DNA of 64,000 nt, taken from Sediminibacterium sp. KACHI17 (lineage in GTDB: Bacteria; Bacteroidota; Bacteroidia; Chitinophagales; Chitinophagaceae). A program made the translations under genes and the position numbers. Where the stretch lies: assembly GCF_040362915.1 (NCBI RefSeq), contig NZ_AP029612.1:1426001-1490000 (forward strand), given 5' to 3'. Below, in pieces: positions 46,410 through 56,848 of this stretch (within the stretch, counting starts at the first letter, position 1; each line of letters opens with the position of its first letter). Below the pieces are notes generated by a model. It had not been told where the DNA came from. It saw nothing but the letters and a program-made list of their open reading frames with translations, and ran no database searches.

Positions 46410-47366
46410 TTACCATGGTCTATTAATCATTAAGTCATTGTAGACTTGTCTAATCCCGTCCTCCAACGAAATTGATGCTTGCCAACCAAGAGCTTTTAAT
46501 TTTGATATTTCCATAAGTTTTCGAGGGGTACCGTCAGGCTTGGAAGAATCGAAATGAATAGTTCCTTTAAACCCTGTAATATCACCAATCATTTTTGCAA
46601 GATTAAAAATAGAAATATCTGAACCCACCCCTATATTCCACATAGCTAATTCATGCAGAGGCATATCAGTGACAGATATATTTTGCATGAGAAACAAACA
46701 AGCATTTGCCAAATCATCTACGTGCATAAATTCACGGCGCGGCTGTCCACTACCCCAGACAATGACTTGATCATCACTGTTTTCAACTGCAGTTATAAAT
46801 TTTCTTAACAAAGCCGGTAAAACATGAGATTTATCTAAATCATAATGATCATTGGGTCCGTATAGATTGGTTGGCATTACCGAAATATAGTTACAACCAT
46901 ATTGCTTACGATAAGCATCAGACAACTCAATGCCTGCAATTTTTGCGATTGCATAAGGCTGATTTGTATATTCAAGATAGCCAGACAACAAATATTCTTC
47001 TTTTAAGGGCTGTGGAGCATGTTTGGGGTAAATACAAGATGACCCTAAAAAAAGCAACTTTTTAACATTATTTATATATGAAGCATGAATAACATTACTC
47101 TCAATCATTAAATTTTCATAAATAAACTGAGCTCTATAGGTATTATTATTTAAAATTCCACCCACTTTACCCGCAGCTAAAAAAACATAATCAGGCTTTT
47201 CTTTTTCAAAAAAATCATTGACAGCTTTTTGATCACACAAGTTTAACTCACTTGAGGTCTTGTATATTAAATTTGTAAAGCCAAGTGATTTTAACTTACG
47301 CACTATCGCACTACCAACCATACCGGTATGACCCGCTACATATATCTTTTCGTTGAGTTCCATCAT
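46410..47366 (-). CDS. fcl: GDP-L-fucose synthase
   Basis: A 318-aa SDR bifunctional epimerase/reductase that turns GDP-4-keto-6-deoxymannose into GDP-L-fucose. NADP motif AGHTGMVGSA (11-20), SSCIYPKHAPQP (about 109-120), catalytic Y-x3-K in QPYAIAKIAG (about 136-145) and the C-terminal PDGTPRKLMEISKLKALGW (about 279-297), all typical of Fcl/WcaG. It is 5 bases downstream of gmd, which makes its substrate. Met1 or Met2 may start the protein. It supplies fucose for either polysaccharide. Confidence 0.95.
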   Translation of the reverse strand: MMELNEKIYVAGHTGMVGSAIVRKLKSLGFTNLIYKTSSELNLCDQKAVNDFFEKEKPDYVFLAAGKVGGILNNNTYRAQFIYENLMIESNVIHASYINNVKKLLFLGSSCIYPKHAPQPLKEEYLLSGYLEYTNQPYAIAKIAGIELSDAYRKQYGCNYISVMPTNLYGPNDHYDLDKSHVLPALLRKFITAVENSDDQVIVWGSGQPRREFMHVDDLANACLFLMQNISVTDMPLHELAMWNIGVGSDISIFNLAKMIGDITGFKGTIHFDSSKPDGTPRKLMEISKLKALGWQASISLEDGIRQVYNDLMINRPW

Positions 47367-47371
47367 GCAAC

Positions 47372-48481
47372 TTATTCATATTCGTTTTTAACTTTAAATC
47401 CACGTTCTTTAAGTACTTGCTCCTTTAAAAAAAGGTCAAGATCATATTCTACCATTTCTTTAACCATTTCATCTAATGTATATTTAGGCTGCCATCCTAA
47501 TAGGTTTCTTGCTTTTGAGGAATCTCCAATTAATAAATCAACTTCAGTTGGTCTATAATATCTAGGATCAACTCTAACAACAATTTGTCCAATTGGTAAT
47601 TGATAACTTCCAGCACATTTGATCACTTTAGCAATCTCAAATTCATCCTTACCTTCAAAAGTCAATTCAATACCAACTTCATAAAAAGCCATTCGCACAA
47701 AATCTCTTATTTCAGTTGTAATACCTGTTGCCAAAACGAAATCACTTGGTTCAGAATGCTGCAGGATCCTCCACATGCCTTCTACATAATCTTTTGCATG
47801 CCCCCAATCTCTCTTTGCGTTTAAATTACCCAAATACAAACATTCTTGAAGTCCCAATACGATTTTTGCTACAGCTCTTGTTATTTTACGCGTTACGAAT
47901 GTTTCTCCTCGTAATGGCGATTCATGATTGAATAGTATACCATTGCTGGCAAACATGCCATAAGCTTCTCGATAATTTACGGTTATCCAATAAGCATACA
48001 TTTTTGCAACTGCATAGGGTGATCTAGGATAGAAGGGCGTTTTTTCACTTTGAGGAACCTCTTGCACAAGTCCGTACAGCTCGGAAGTAGAAGCCTGATA
48101 TATTTTAGTTTTATTTGTTAAACCCAACAACCTTACAGCTTCTAGTATTCTTAAAGTGCCAATACCATCAGCATTAGCTGTATATTCAGGTGTTTGAAAG
48201 CTTATATGAACATGACTCATGGCAGCCAAGTTGTAAATTTCATCAGGCTGTACTTCTTGAATGATTCTAATTAGATTAGTAGAATCAGTCAAATCTCCAT
48301 AGTGTAGTACTAAATGCTTATGTGATACATGTGGATCTTCATATAAATGATCAATTCTCGCAGTATTGAATAATGAACTTCTTCTTTTAATTCCATGCAC
48401 CTCATACCCCTTTTTCAATAATAGCTCAGTTAAATAGGCCCCATCTTGACCGGTAACACCTGTTATGATTGCTTTTTTCAT
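47372..48481 (-). CDS. gmd: GDP-mannose 4,6-dehydratase
   Basis: A 369-aa [14 protein letters not shown] (8-18), STSELYG (about 132-138) and PYAVAK with catalytic Tyr/Lys (about 157-162), then FNHESPLRG (about 184-192), all as in known Gmd. It forms GDP-4-keto-6-deoxy-D-mannose from GDP-mannose. Transcribed with fcl on the same strand. No GDP-mannose pyrophosphorylase or phosphomannomutase is in the window, so the substrate comes from elsewhere. Confidence 0.96.
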   Translation of the reverse strand: MKKAIITGVTGQDGAYLTELLLKKGYEVHGIKRRSSLFNTARIDHLYEDPHVSHKHLVLHYGDLTDSTNLIRIIQEVQPDEIYNLAAMSHVHISFQTPEYTANADGIGTLRILEAVRLLGLTNKTKIYQASTSELYGLVQEVPQSEKTPFYPRSPYAVAKMYAYWITVNYREAYGMFASNGILFNHESPLRGETFVTRKITRAVAKIVLGLQECLYLGNLNAKRDWGHAKDYVEGMWRILQHSEPSDFVLATGITTEIRDFVRMAFYEVGIELTFEGKDEFEIAKVIKCAGSYQLPIGQIVVRVDPRYYRPTEVDLLIGDSSKARNLLGWQPKYTLDEMVKEMVEYDLDLFLKEQVLKERGFKVKNEYE

Positions 48482-48506
48482 ATTCCAAAAGTATAATATT
48501 TAGTAG

Positions 48507-48535
48507 AAAAAAAGCCCCTCATAGACATGAAGGGC
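48507..48535 (-). terminator. intrinsic terminator of metK
   Basis: On the - strand, GCCCTTCAT, loop GTCT, ATGAGGGGC (9-bp stem with one G-T pair) is followed by seven T. It lies about 25 bases after the metK stop and before gmd. Confidence 0.85.
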
Positions 48536-48559
48536 GATTGTTTATTGTTAAATGTATAA

Positions 48560-49810
48560 TTACAAAGCAAAAGCCTTTTTCACTTTGGCTACGTAATCAA
48601 GTTTCTCCCAGGTGAACAGTTCCACTTTCACATTCTTCTCTTTACCATCCGGTGATTTGAAAGTCTTGGTCACTACTTCACTCTTACGTCCCATGTGGCC
48701 ATATGCAGCGGTTTCACTGTAGATCGGGCTGCGCAATTTCAAGCGCTGCTCGATAAAGTATGGACGCATGTCAAACAAGCCTTCTACGATCTTAGCGATC
48801 TGTCCATCGGTCAAGTTTACTTTTGCAGTACCATAAGTATTTACGTTGATACTAGTAGGTTGTGCCACACCGATTGCATAAGATACTTGTACCAACACTT
48901 CGTCTGCTACTCCTGCTGCTACCAGATTCTTCGCAATATGACGAGTTGCATAGGCTGCTGAACGGTCTACCTTACTAGGATCTTTACCACTGAATGCTCC
49001 ACCTCCATGTGCTCCTTTACCACCATAGGTATCTACGATGATCTTACGACCGGTTAAGCCGGTATCGCCATGTGGACCACCGATCACAAACTTACCGGTT
49101 GGGTTGATATGGTATTTGATGTTGTTGTTAAACAACTTCGCGTATTTCTTGTACTTCGCTTTTACTCTTGGGATCAGGATATTGATGATATCAGATTTGA
49201 TCTTCGCCAACATCTTTGCTTCGGTATCAAAATCATCATGCTGCGTAGATACTACGATCGCATCGATTCTTACCGGGCGGTTGTTATCATCGTATTCCAA
49301 AGTAACCTGGCTCTTTGCATCAGGACGCAGGTATTTGATCTGCTTGTTCTCTCTTCTCAATGCTGCCAGTTCAATCAGGATCTTATGTGCCAGATCCAAT
49401 GCCAATGGCATGTAGTCATCTGTTTCATTGGTAGCATAACCAAACATCATACCCTGGTCACCTGCTCCTTGCTCTTCTTTCTTCTTTCTGTCAACACCCT
49501 GGTTGATATCAGCACTCTGCTCATGAATCGCAGAAAGGATACCACAGCTGTTGGCTTCAAACATATATTCACTCTTGGTATATCCGATCTTACGGATCAC
49601 ACCACGAGCAATTTCCTGTACATCCAAGTATGCCTTTGATTTTACCTCACCGGCCAATACCACCTGTCCGGTAGTCACCAATGTTTCACAAGCCACTTTA
49701 GATTGTGGGTCAAAAGCCAAAAAGTTATCGATCAATGCATCAGATATCTGGTCGGCCACTTTATCCGGATGTCCTTCAGATACACTCTCAGAAGTAAATA
49801 AATAAGGCAT
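48560..49810 (-). CDS. metK: S-adenosylmethionine synthetase
   Basis: A 416-aa enzyme forming SAM from methionine and ATP. The chosen start (49810) gives the universal [20 protein letters not shown]; a longer frame to 49945 adds 45 hydrophobic residues not seen in the family and would overlap the divergent metF gene. Signatures [12 protein letters not shown] (ATP loop) and [19 protein letters not shown] are intact. It is divergent from metF across 52 bases. Four methyltransferase-type enzymes of the glycan locus would use its product, but it is a housekeeping gene. Confidence 0.97.
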   Translation of the reverse strand: MPYLFTSESVSEGHPDKVADQISDALIDNFLAFDPQSKVACETLVTTGQVVLAGEVKSKAYLDVQEIARGVIRKIGYTKSEYMFEANSCGILSAIHEQSADINQGVDRKKKEEQGAGDQGMMFGYATNETDDYMPLALDLAHKILIELAALRRENKQIKYLRPDAKSQVTLEYDDNNRPVRIDAIVVSTQHDDFDTEAKMLAKIKSDIINILIPRVKAKYKKYAKLFNNNIKYHINPTGKFVIGGPHGDTGLTGRKIIVDTYGGKGAHGGGAFSGKDPSKVDRSAAYATRHIAKNLVAAGVADEVLVQVSYAIGVAQPTSINVNTYGTAKVNLTDGQIAKIVEGLFDMRPYFIEQRLKLRSPIYSETAAYGHMGRKSEVVTKTFKSPDGKEKNVKVELFTWEKLDYVAKVKKAFAL

Positions 49811-49862
49811 ATAAAACTTATAATTTAAGTTTGCAATATTATAAATACTGGAGCAAAGAACC

Positions 49863-50813
49863 ATGAAAGTCATCGATAAAATCAAGAATAGGGCTGCAAC
49901 CCTTATTTCTTTTGAAGTATTACCACCCCTAAAAGGCAAAACCATTCAATCTGTATTTGAGCATTTAGATCCACTCATGGCATTCAACCCTGCCTGGATC
50001 AATGTTACCTATCACCGCAGTGAAAGCAGCTTCAAACGCAGAGCCGATGGCAGCTTCGAAAAGGTAGAACTACGGAAAAGACCCGGGACCGTGGGTATCT
50101 GCGCTGCCATTATGAACCATTATCAGGTAGATGCAGTACCGCATCTTATCTGCGGTGGCTTTACCCAACGAGAAACTGAAGATGCGTTGATAGACCTCGA
50201 TTTTCTGGGCATTGACAATGTATTAGTCCTAAGAGGCGATGCCGCTAAAAACGAAGGACAGTTCAATCCACAACCTGGCGGTCATCATTATGCCATTGAT
50301 CTGTTACAACAGGTGGGCAATATGAATAAAGGCATTTACCTCGATGAAGACATCAAAAATGGTGGCAAAACTAATTTTTGCATGGGCGTAGCAGGCTATC
50401 CTGAAAAACATTTTGAAGCACCCAATTTGGAGATAGATCTTCAATACCTCAAAGCCAAAGTAGATGCCGGCGCGGACTACATCATGACGCAGATGTTTTT
50501 CGATAATCAAAAATTTTTTGATTTCGTAGAAGCCTGCCGCTCAATCGACATCACCGTCCCCATCATCCCCGGACTAAAACCCATCACCAATAAAAAACAA
50601 CTCACCGTCCTCCCCAGAATTTTTCATATTGACATCCCCACCGCTTTATCAGAAGCCATGCTCGCTTGTAAAACAGATGCAGACTGTGAGCAAGTAGGAA
50701 CAGAGTGGTTAATTGAACAGAGTAAAGAGCTTAAAAGATTTGGTGTGCCGGTATTACATTATTATACACTGGGTAAACCGAAAGTGATAGCCAATGTTGT
50801 ACAGCAACTCTAA
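49863..50813 (+). CDS. metF: 5,10-methylenetetrahydrofolate reductase
   Basis: A 316-aa TIM-barrel flavoprotein that makes 5-methyl-THF for methionine synthesis. Recognised by [11 protein letters not shown] near the N-terminus (catalytic Glu), [10 protein letters not shown] (about 119-128), [17 protein letters not shown] (about 170-186) and [13 protein letters not shown] (about 213-225). It faces metK, the next enzyme but one in the methyl cycle. It may read through into rfbB 34 bases downstream. Length is normal. Confidence 0.95.
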   Translation: MKVIDKIKNRAATLISFEVLPPLKGKTIQSVFEHLDPLMAFNPAWINVTYHRSESSFKRRADGSFEKVELRKRPGTVGICAAIMNHYQVDAVPHLICGGFTQRETEDALIDLDFLGIDNVLVLRGDAAKNEGQFNPQPGGHHYAIDLLQQVGNMNKGIYLDEDIKNGGKTNFCMGVAGYPEKHFEAPNLEIDLQYLKAKVDAGADYIMTQMFFDNQKFFDFVEACRSIDITVPIIPGLKPITNKKQLTVLPRIFHIDIPTALSEAMLACKTDADCEQVGTEWLIEQSKELKRFGVPVLHYYTLGKPKVIANVVQQL

Positions 50814-50847
50814 AATTTTCAAATAGAATACATATACTATTTAAAAC

Positions 50848-51900
50848 ATGAAAAAAAATATCTTAATTACGGGCGGAGCAGGTTTTATTGGATCACATGT
50901 AGTGAATCTATTTGTAAAAAAATATCCTGATTATAAGATTATCAACTTAGACGCTTTGACTTATGCCGGAAATTTAGAGAATTTAAAAGGCGTAGAAAAG
51001 CATAATAACTATGAATTTATAAAAGCAAATATTTTAGAAGCAGAAGTCTTACATCAAGTTTTTACGAAACACCAAATTACAGATGTCATTCATTTAGCAG
51101 CTGAATCACATGTGGATCGATCCATTCATTCCCCTTTGGACTTTGTATATACCAATATTGTGGGTACAGTCAATTTGTTGAATACCGCTAAACAATTTTG
51201 GAATCAGGAAGAAGATCATCTTTTTTATCATGTTTCAACCGATGAGGTTTTTGGCAGCTTAGGAGAAGCCGGATATTTCACCGAAACAACTCCTTATGAT
51301 CCACGTTCACCGTATTCAGCCAGCAAAGCCTCCTCTGATCATTTTGTTCGAGCCTATCATGAGACTTATGGTATCCCTACTATTATCTCTAATTGCAGCA
51401 ACAACTATGGCCCCAATCATTTCCCTGAAAAATTGATACCCCTATTTATCAATAATATCATTCAGGAAAAGCCGTTACCGGTATATGGTGATGGCAATTA
51501 TACCAGAGACTGGTTATTTGTAAAGGATCATGCTGCAGCCATTGACTTGATATTCAATAAAGGACAGAAAGGGGGCGCCTATAATATTGGAGGATTTAAT
51601 GAATGGAAAAATATCGATCTGGTCAAACTATTATGTCGCCTAATGGATCAAAAGTTAGGAAGACCCGCGGGTCAAAGTGAAACTTTGATCACTTATGTTA
51701 AAGATCGACCCGGTCATGATAAAAGATATGCCATCGATGCTTCTAAATTAAATAAAGAGTTAGGATGGAAGCCAAGTGTTACTTTCGAGGAAGGTCTTGA
51801 TCAAACGATTGATTGGTATTTGAATAATACCCAGTGGCTTGACAATGTAACCTCAGGACAGTACCAACAATATTATTCAAATATGTACGGTAATAGGTAA
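50848..51900 (+). CDS. rfbB: dTDP-glucose 4,6-dehydratase
   Basis: A 350-aa SDR: ITGGAGFIGSHVVNLF (6-21), STDEVFGSLGE (about 131-141) with the active-site Thr/Asp/Glu, and SPYSASKASSDHFVRAYHET with the catalytic Y-x3-K. It forms dTDP-4-keto-6-deoxyglucose. The C-terminal DRPGHDKRYAIDASK is also typical. It opens the rfbBCA set; rfbC starts 8 bases later. Confidence 0.96.
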   Translation: MKKNILITGGAGFIGSHVVNLFVKKYPDYKIINLDALTYAGNLENLKGVEKHNNYEFIKANILEAEVLHQVFTKHQITDVIHLAAESHVDRSIHSPLDFVYTNIVGTVNLLNTAKQFWNQEEDHLFYHVSTDEVFGSLGEAGYFTETTPYDPRSPYSASKASSDHFVRAYHETYGIPTIISNCSNNYGPNHFPEKLIPLFINNIIQEKPLPVYGDGNYTRDWLFVKDHAAAIDLIFNKGQKGGAYNIGGFNEWKNIDLVKLLCRLMDQKLGRPAGQSETLITYVKDRPGHDKRYAIDASKLNKELGWKPSVTFEEGLDQTIDWYLNNTQWLDNVTSGQYQQYYSNMYGNR

Positions 51901-51908
51901 TAGATAAC

Positions 51909-52472
51909 ATGAAAATTGAATCAACGAAATTAAAAGACTGTTTCATCATCCATGATACAGTATTCGGTGATAACCGCGGTTATTTCTTTGAAAGTTTTAA
52001 CCAACAAAGATTTAAAGATCAAACAGGATTAACGATCAATTTTGTACAAGATAACCAGTCTAAGTCAGAACGTGGAGTGTTGAGAGGTTTACACTACCAA
52101 CACGGCGAGCACGCACAAGCCAAGTTGGTGAGAGTATTACAAGGCAGGGTGATCGATGTAGCCGTTGATGTCCGTTTGAACTCTCCCACATTTGGAGAAC
52201 ATGTAGCTGTTGAACTCACGGAAGACAATCATCGCCAACTTTTTGTACCCAGGGGATTTGCTCATGGTTTTGTTGTATTAAGTGAAACCGCTGTGTTTTT
52301 TTATAAATGCGATAACTTCTATAATAAAGCTTCTGAAGGCGGAATTCTTTACAATGACCCTGAGCTCAACATTGATTGGCAAATAAGCCCATCAGAAATA
52401 TTACTGTCTGATAAAGATCAACAGTTACCCTTATTTTCGGAGGCAATCAAATCAATTCGTTTTACAATATGA
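51909..52472 (+). CDS. rfbC: dTDP-4-dehydrorhamnose 3,5-epimerase
   Basis: A 187-aa cupin-fold epimerase: [13 protein letters not shown] (about 19-31), VLRGLHYQ with catalytic His62, [15 protein letters not shown] segment ([16 protein letters not shown]) and the YYKCD-like [10 protein letters not shown] containing the catalytic Tyr region. It converts the rfbB product to dTDP-4-keto-L-rhamnose. It overlaps rfbA by 4 bases (52469-52472). The required reductase rfbD is not in this window. Confidence 0.96.
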   Translation: MKIESTKLKDCFIIHDTVFGDNRGYFFESFNQQRFKDQTGLTINFVQDNQSKSERGVLRGLHYQHGEHAQAKLVRVLQGRVIDVAVDVRLNSPTFGEHVAVELTEDNHRQLFVPRGFAHGFVVLSETAVFFYKCDNFYNKASEGGILYNDPELNIDWQISPSEILLSDKDQQLPLFSEAIKSIRFTI

Positions 52473-53326
52473 AAGGCATCATTTTAGCAGGCGGCTCAGG
52501 TACCAGACTGTACCCGATTACGAAAGGCATCAGTAAACAATTAATGCCTATTTATGATAAACCCATGATTTACTACCCACTCTCTATTTTAATGTTAGCG
52601 GGTATTCAGGAAATTTTGATCATTACTACTCCTGAAGACAGTGTACAGTTTCAGAGATTACTAGGTGATGGGAAAGCATTGGGTTGCCGATTCTCTTACG
52701 CAGTACAGGAAACACCAAATGGATTAGCGCAAGCATTCGTCATCGGTGAATCTTTTATTGGCAACGACAAAGTAGCATTGATCTTAGGTGACAATATTTT
52801 CTACGGCGCAGGACTAGTTCAATTGGTTCAATCGTTTAACAATGTAGTGGGCGCAGCAGTTTTTGCTTATGAAGTCAATGACCCTGAAAGATATGGCGTG
52901 GTTGAATTTGATGAAAACAATACCGCCCTTTCTATTGAAGAAAAACCATCAAAACCAAAATCAAATTACGCCGTTCCGGGTCTATATTTTTACGACAATA
53001 CAGTAGTTCAAATAGCCAAAAACATACAACCCTCCGCCCGAGGTGAATACGAGATCACCACTGTGAACAATGAGTACTTACAACAAGGGAAACTACAAGT
53101 AGGTATTATGAGTAGAGGAACTGCCTGGTTAGATACAGGCACGTTTGACTCCCTTAGCGATGCCTGTGAATTTGTACGCGTCATTGAAAAACGTCAAGCA
53201 CAGAAAATTGGATGTATTGAAGAAGTTGCCTGGAGAATGGGTTATATCAATAGAGAACAATTGTTGAATTTAGCAGATCAGTACGCTAAAAGTGGGTATG
53301 GGGAGTATTTGAGGAATTTGAGGTGA
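52469..53326 (+). CDS. rfbA: glucose-1-phosphate thymidylyltransferase
   Basis: A 285-aa nucleotidyltransferase: [16 protein letters not shown] (3-18), [24 protein letters not shown] (metal Asp) and [10 protein letters not shown]. It makes dTDP-glucose from glucose-1-phosphate and dTTP, feeding rfbB. It is translationally coupled to rfbC. After its stop, a palindromic repeat (TCATCCCGATCCGCCTTAGG) fills the space to the convergent dehydrogenase gene. Confidence 0.96.
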   Translation: MKGIILAGGSGTRLYPITKGISKQLMPIYDKPMIYYPLSILMLAGIQEILIITTPEDSVQFQRLLGDGKALGCRFSYAVQETPNGLAQAFVIGESFIGNDKVALILGDNIFYGAGLVQLVQSFNNVVGAAVFAYEVNDPERYGVVEFDENNTALSIEEKPSKPKSNYAVPGLYFYDNTVVQIAKNIQPSARGEYEITTVNNEYLQQGKLQVGIMSRGTAWLDTGTFDSLSDACEFVRVIEKRQAQKIGCIEEVAWRMGYINREQLLNLADQYAKSGYGEYLRNLR

Positions 53327-53459
53327 GAATCGTCATCCCGATCCGCCTTAGGCGGAAGGGATCTATCACCGCTAACAGTTCCAAACAAAATAAAGCGACT
53401 TCAAAACTAAAACCATACACCCAAGAGATGGGAGATCCCTCCTTACGTCGGGTTGACGG
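53327..53459. repeat. palindromic repeat between convergent genes
   Basis: Begins GTCATCCCGATCCGCCTTAG and ends GGGAGATCCCTCCTTACGTC-type sequence, i.e. inverted arms of the GTCATTCCGACGAAGGAG family around ACAGTTCCAAACAAAATAAAG. It could serve as a bidirectional transcription stop. Confidence 0.75.
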
Positions 53460-54713
53460 TTACCACCTTACCGAAACCACTTCCTCTGGAACAATCCCTT
53501 GTATATCAAAAATCATAACGCCTTGAGCATCTAAAGACAAATAATCAATCGCTCTAAACTCATTATGTTTTACGGCAACAATGACTGCATTTGGTTGAAG
53601 AGACAATCCATCATTTACAAAACATATATCAGGATGTTTTTCAGAGGGCACTCGATTGTCTTGTACAAAAACTTCCAAACCGGCTTTGCATAATGCATAA
53701 TACAAATCCGCCACTTTAGTATTACGAGTATCGCTGCAGTTTTCCTTGAAAGTAAATCCAAGAATCAGCACTCGCAATCCACGAATATTGCCATTATGCA
53801 AACGCACCAATGCGCTGATCATCTTATCTGCCACAAATTGTCCCATCTGATCATTGATGGCTCTTCCGGCGGCAATGAGTCGCGGCTCATACCCTACGAC
53901 TCTTGATTTATGCAATAAGTAGTAAGGATCAACACCAATGCAATGCCCCCCTACTAACCCTGGATGAAAGGGTAAAAAATTCCATTTGGTTTTGGCAGCT
54001 GCTAATACATCATGGGTATTGATACCCATTTTATCAAACATCAATACCAATTCATTCATGAAGGAAATATTAACATCTCGCTGGGCATTTTCAACTGCTT
54101 TAGCAGCCTCTGCTACTTTTATGGAAGGAGCCAAATGAGTACCTGCTTTGATCACAACATCATACAACGCTTTTACCGTAAGAGCAGTAGTTACATCAGA
54201 GCCGGACACCACTTTGACAATATCCTGAATCTTTCGATTACGGTCACCGGGGTTAATCCGCTCAGGAGAATACCCTACAAAAAAATCTTCATTGTATACA
54301 AGCCCACTGTGCTTCACCAACACTGGAACACAAATCTCTTCGGTACAACCGGGATATACTGTAGATTCATAGATCACCAGATCATTTTTCTTTAAGACTT
54401 TACCGATCAATGCAGAAGCTTCTTCCAAAAAATGAAGATCCGGTGTATTATCAGCGTGTAAAGGCGTGGGAACCGTAACAATGTATACTGAACAATCAGC
54501 AATAGCTACTGTGTGATTCGTAAAAATAAGATTTTGAGAAGCTTTTAGATCTGTACTATCCATTTCACCCGTACTATCTATCCCTTGTTGTAATTCTTCA
54601 ATTCGTTTAGGATCAATATCAAATCCTATGACCTCATAGTGTTCCACAAATGCAAGCGCGAGCGGTAAGCCCACATATCCCAATCCGATGATGGCAATTT
54701 TTTGCTCCTTCAT
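53460..54713 (-). CDS. UDP-HexNAc / nucleotide-sugar 6-dehydrogenase (WbpO/TviB type)
   Basis: A 417-aa enzyme that oxidises C6 of a UDP-sugar to a uronic acid using two NAD+. N-terminal Rossmann domain with GLGYVGLP (10-17), TVPTPL (80-85) and ESTVYPG (116-122); EAAKAVENAQRDVNI (about 202-216) with catalytic Lys205; and GGHCIGVDPYYL (255-266) with the thioester cysteine C258. The C-terminal UDP-binding domain is complete (FKENCSDTRNTKV). Similarity is to the WbpO/TviB/VipA group, so UDP-HexNAcA is the likely product, with UDP-glucose less likely. A decayed relative of its NAD domain lies at 55440-55886. Confidence 0.92.
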   Translation of the reverse strand: MKEQKIAIIGLGYVGLPLALAFVEHYEVIGFDIDPKRIEELQQGIDSTGEMDSTDLKASQNLIFTNHTVAIADCSVYIVTVPTPLHADNTPDLHFLEEASALIGKVLKKNDLVIYESTVYPGCTEEICVPVLVKHSGLVYNEDFFVGYSPERINPGDRNRKIQDIVKVVSGSDVTTALTVKALYDVVIKAGTHLAPSIKVAEAAKAVENAQRDVNISFMNELVLMFDKMGINTHDVLAAAKTKWNFLPFHPGLVGGHCIGVDPYYLLHKSRVVGYEPRLIAAGRAINDQMGQFVADKMISALVRLHNGNIRGLRVLILGFTFKENCSDTRNTKVADLYYALCKAGLEVFVQDNRVPSEKHPDICFVNDGLSLQPNAVIVAVKHNEFRAIDYLSLDAQGVMIFDIQGIVPEEVVSVRW

Positions 54714-54950
54714 GATGGTTCAAAGATAGGTGAAGGAGCTTGTAGGGAGAGCAGAGTCTAACATTATGCTCGTCATGTTGATCCGCCCCGGCAGAGAAGG
54801 CATCATGCCGACGTAAGGATGCCGATCGAGGCATCGGTAGAATCTATCACCACTAACAGATCAGAACAAAACATAGCAAACGCAGAACCAAACACCCGAG
54901 AAGTGGGAGATTCCTCCTGCGTCGGAATGACGGCACTTTATAAAAAAACG
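54714..54950. repeat. palindromic repeat elements
   Basis: Arms GTCATGTTGATCCGCCCCGG, GCCGATCGAGGCATCGGTAG and the inverted GAGATTCCTCCTGCGTCGGA followed by ATGAC surround TAACAGATCAGAACAAAACA. A second element (CGTCATTTTGAGCGTAGCGC) starts at about 54949 and runs into the next gene. No separate gene is supported. Confidence 0.75.
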
Positions 54951-55388
54951 TCATTTTGAGCGTAGCGCAGCAAAGTCGAAACACCTCCCTATCGGTGCAG
55001 CCATCCCAACCAAATAATATACTTGAAGAAATAACAACAAAGATTCTCCAAGCATCCAACAACTAAACAGCTCCATCTTAGCAACAATCAAATACAGTCC
55101 AAACAAAACAACACAATAGGAAGCTCCCATTATGATATACCTGATAACAAACGGTGCGTTTACCACCCGATGTTCAGCCCATACAAACACATAGGCCCGA
55201 AGAGAAAAAGAGATGCGTAGTAGGATGAGCTGAATCACCCAGCAGTAGATCTTACTGGCGGCATTCCATTGCGCCATACCCTGGAACAAAGTTGATACGA
55301 TGACCGGCATGAGTACTTGTATGCTCCAACACAAAAGACAAACCGTTACACCTTGCACAAAATAAAAAACCAGGTTCTTATGAAACAT
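54951..55388 (-). CDS. small polytopic membrane protein with repeat-derived C-terminus
   Basis: A 145-aa protein with four strongly hydrophobic segments (about 8-32, 48-66, 80-104, 110-130), rich in Val, Leu, Ile, Phe and Tyr; no family recognised. The last 16 residues (AAPIGRCFDFAALRSK) are the translation of the palindromic repeat at 54949-55001 (CGACTTTGCTGCGCTACGCT on the - strand), so the natural end was probably replaced by element insertion. It lies between the dehydrogenase and the decayed dehydrogenase domain. Function unknown. Confidence 0.6.
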   Translation of the reverse strand: MFHKNLVFYFVQGVTVCLLCWSIQVLMPVIVSTLFQGMAQWNAASKIYCWVIQLILLRISFSLRAYVFVWAEHRVVNAPFVIRYIIMGASYCVVLFGLYLIVAKMELFSCWMLGESLLLFLQVYYLVGMAAPIGRCFDFAALRSK

Positions 55389-55439
55389 AGCAGGTTAGTT
55401 TAAGATTTTTTAAAAGGATCTATTTTACTGGTAGTTATC

Positions 55440-55886
55440 TCAGATTCCTGTAAAAGCAACTTTATAATCATTTTGTTCTTTCATACCAGAAACCTGCTCC
55501 AACAAAGGCATACAAGTATCTATCACAAACCGATCATTGGGTCCACTGGCAAAGAATACCCAATCTCCTTTTTTTAGCACCGTACCTACCAAGGCAGTAT
55601 ATCGTTTCACGAGTTGTAACTGACGAGCATCCGGCATCAGCTCTTTTTGTGGCACACTGATGCAATAACATTTACAGGGTTGCAGCTGCTTTATATCATG
55701 CGTAAGCACAATTTTGCGTTTAGTCTCATCGTACCCTTTAGGCAAAAGCTCTTTTTTCAACCGCAGCTGTTGAATACGCTTCTCCGAAAAATCAAATCCC
55801 AACACCGATTGTTTTTCTGCATGACCGAGCAACATCGAAATTCCGATTTGATTGAGGTCTAAGATTGCTGTTAATGGTTTTTTCAT
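55440..55886 (-). pseudogene. decayed or repurposed NAD-binding domain of a nucleotide-sugar dehydrogenase
   Basis: A 148-aa protein that aligns along its whole length with residues 1-148 of the dehydrogenase at 53460-54713. Examples are VLGFDFSEKRIQQL against VIGFDIDPKRIEEL, and ALVGTVLKKGDWVFF against ALIGKVLKKNDLVIY. The GxGxxG NAD motif is altered at the same positions (D10, N12, G15), TVPTP has become SVPQK, and the ESTVYPG loop is ASGPNDR, so NAD binding and catalysis should be lost. The catalytic and UDP-binding domains are absent. The frame is intact, so it could still be expressed as a binding or regulatory protein; decay is the simpler view. Confidence 0.7.
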
Positions 55887-56400
55887 AATTTAAAAATCAT
55901 CCCAACAAAGGAGGAATGACATTGCCGTCATCCCGACGTAGGAGTCCGCAGGATACCGATCGAAGCATCGGTAAAATCTCCCACCGCTAGATTGTTGTGT
56001 TTTGTTCTAAATCGCCTGAAGTGTGAGATTCCTCCTTCGTCGGAATGATATCCCCGTCACCTCCACGAAGGAGTCCGCAGGATACCGATCGAAGCATCGG
56101 TAAAATCTCCCACCGCTAGATCGTTGTGTTTTGTTTTTAATCGCCTGAGGTGTGAGATTCCTCCTTCGTCGGAATGACATGGCCGTCACACTCCGTTCCG
56201 TGTTACCCCTCCGGGGTAAAAAACAACCATCCCGTCTCAAGCGAGACCATCAACTAATACCTAATACCTATCACCCTATACCCAGCACCCAGTACCCATC
56301 ACCGATTCTCTTCTTCATACCATGTTCTTCGTTGTCTATATGTTCCACTCCGTTTTATGAACTCCGCCTGATACAAATCGCTTACGGCGCAGTAAATTAG
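55887..56400. repeat. palindromic repeats (two tandem copies) and a heptamer-type run
   Basis: Two ~125-bp units (about 55920-56055 and 56056-56185) each contain GGAGTCCGCAGGATACCGAT, CGAAGCATCGGTAAAATCTC and the inverted GATTCCTCCTTCGTCGGAAT. A C-rich heptamer run follows at about 56253-56301 (CCTAATACCTATCACCCTAT). Apparent frames rich in Arg here are repeat artefacts. Confidence 0.85.
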
Positions 56401-56848
56401 TGTGTTGTCCTATTGAAAAATCAAAATGACAACAGAGACATACTATCACTGTACAGACAACTTTTTATTTGGCATCATAGATCCCCCAACTACTGCCAAA
56501 GAATGAAAAAAATGAGAATAGCTAAAAGGAAGTAAAAATCGTAAAAGTGAATGACCAGTAAGATCAAGCTTGGTTGAAGCATGCGCATGGAATAGAGGCG
56601 ATTACATCAAATGCATCCGAATCTGTATGATCAATGATTCAACACTTCAAATCACCACAACACCACTCGAATAATAACAGCACACATAAATAAAAAATAA
56701 TCCATTGAATTTTATTCCATCCTTTACCATTGTTTTTCGATCGCATCATTACAGCAAAATAGAAAAAAATGATCATGCAAGTATATTCCCTCGTTCAGGA
56801 TGTAGATGATTTTTTAAAATAAAAAAAGAACCAGCTGAAAAAAAGGGT
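56401..56848. other. non-coding stretch upstream of the 374-aa gene
   Basis: AT-rich with no convincing frame, hairpin or repeat. It presumably contains the promoter of the next gene; no clear TAnnTTTG box was found. Confidence 0.5.

Noticed and set aside
49811..49945. N-terminal extension of metK
   Set aside because: The extra 45 residues are not found in the family and overlap the divergent metF gene; [15 protein letters not shown] at 49810 is the standard start.
56007..56240. Arg-rich - strand frame
   Set aside because: It translates the palindromic repeats (GATTCCTCCTTCGTCGGAAT type) and contains two SFRRRRNL copies.
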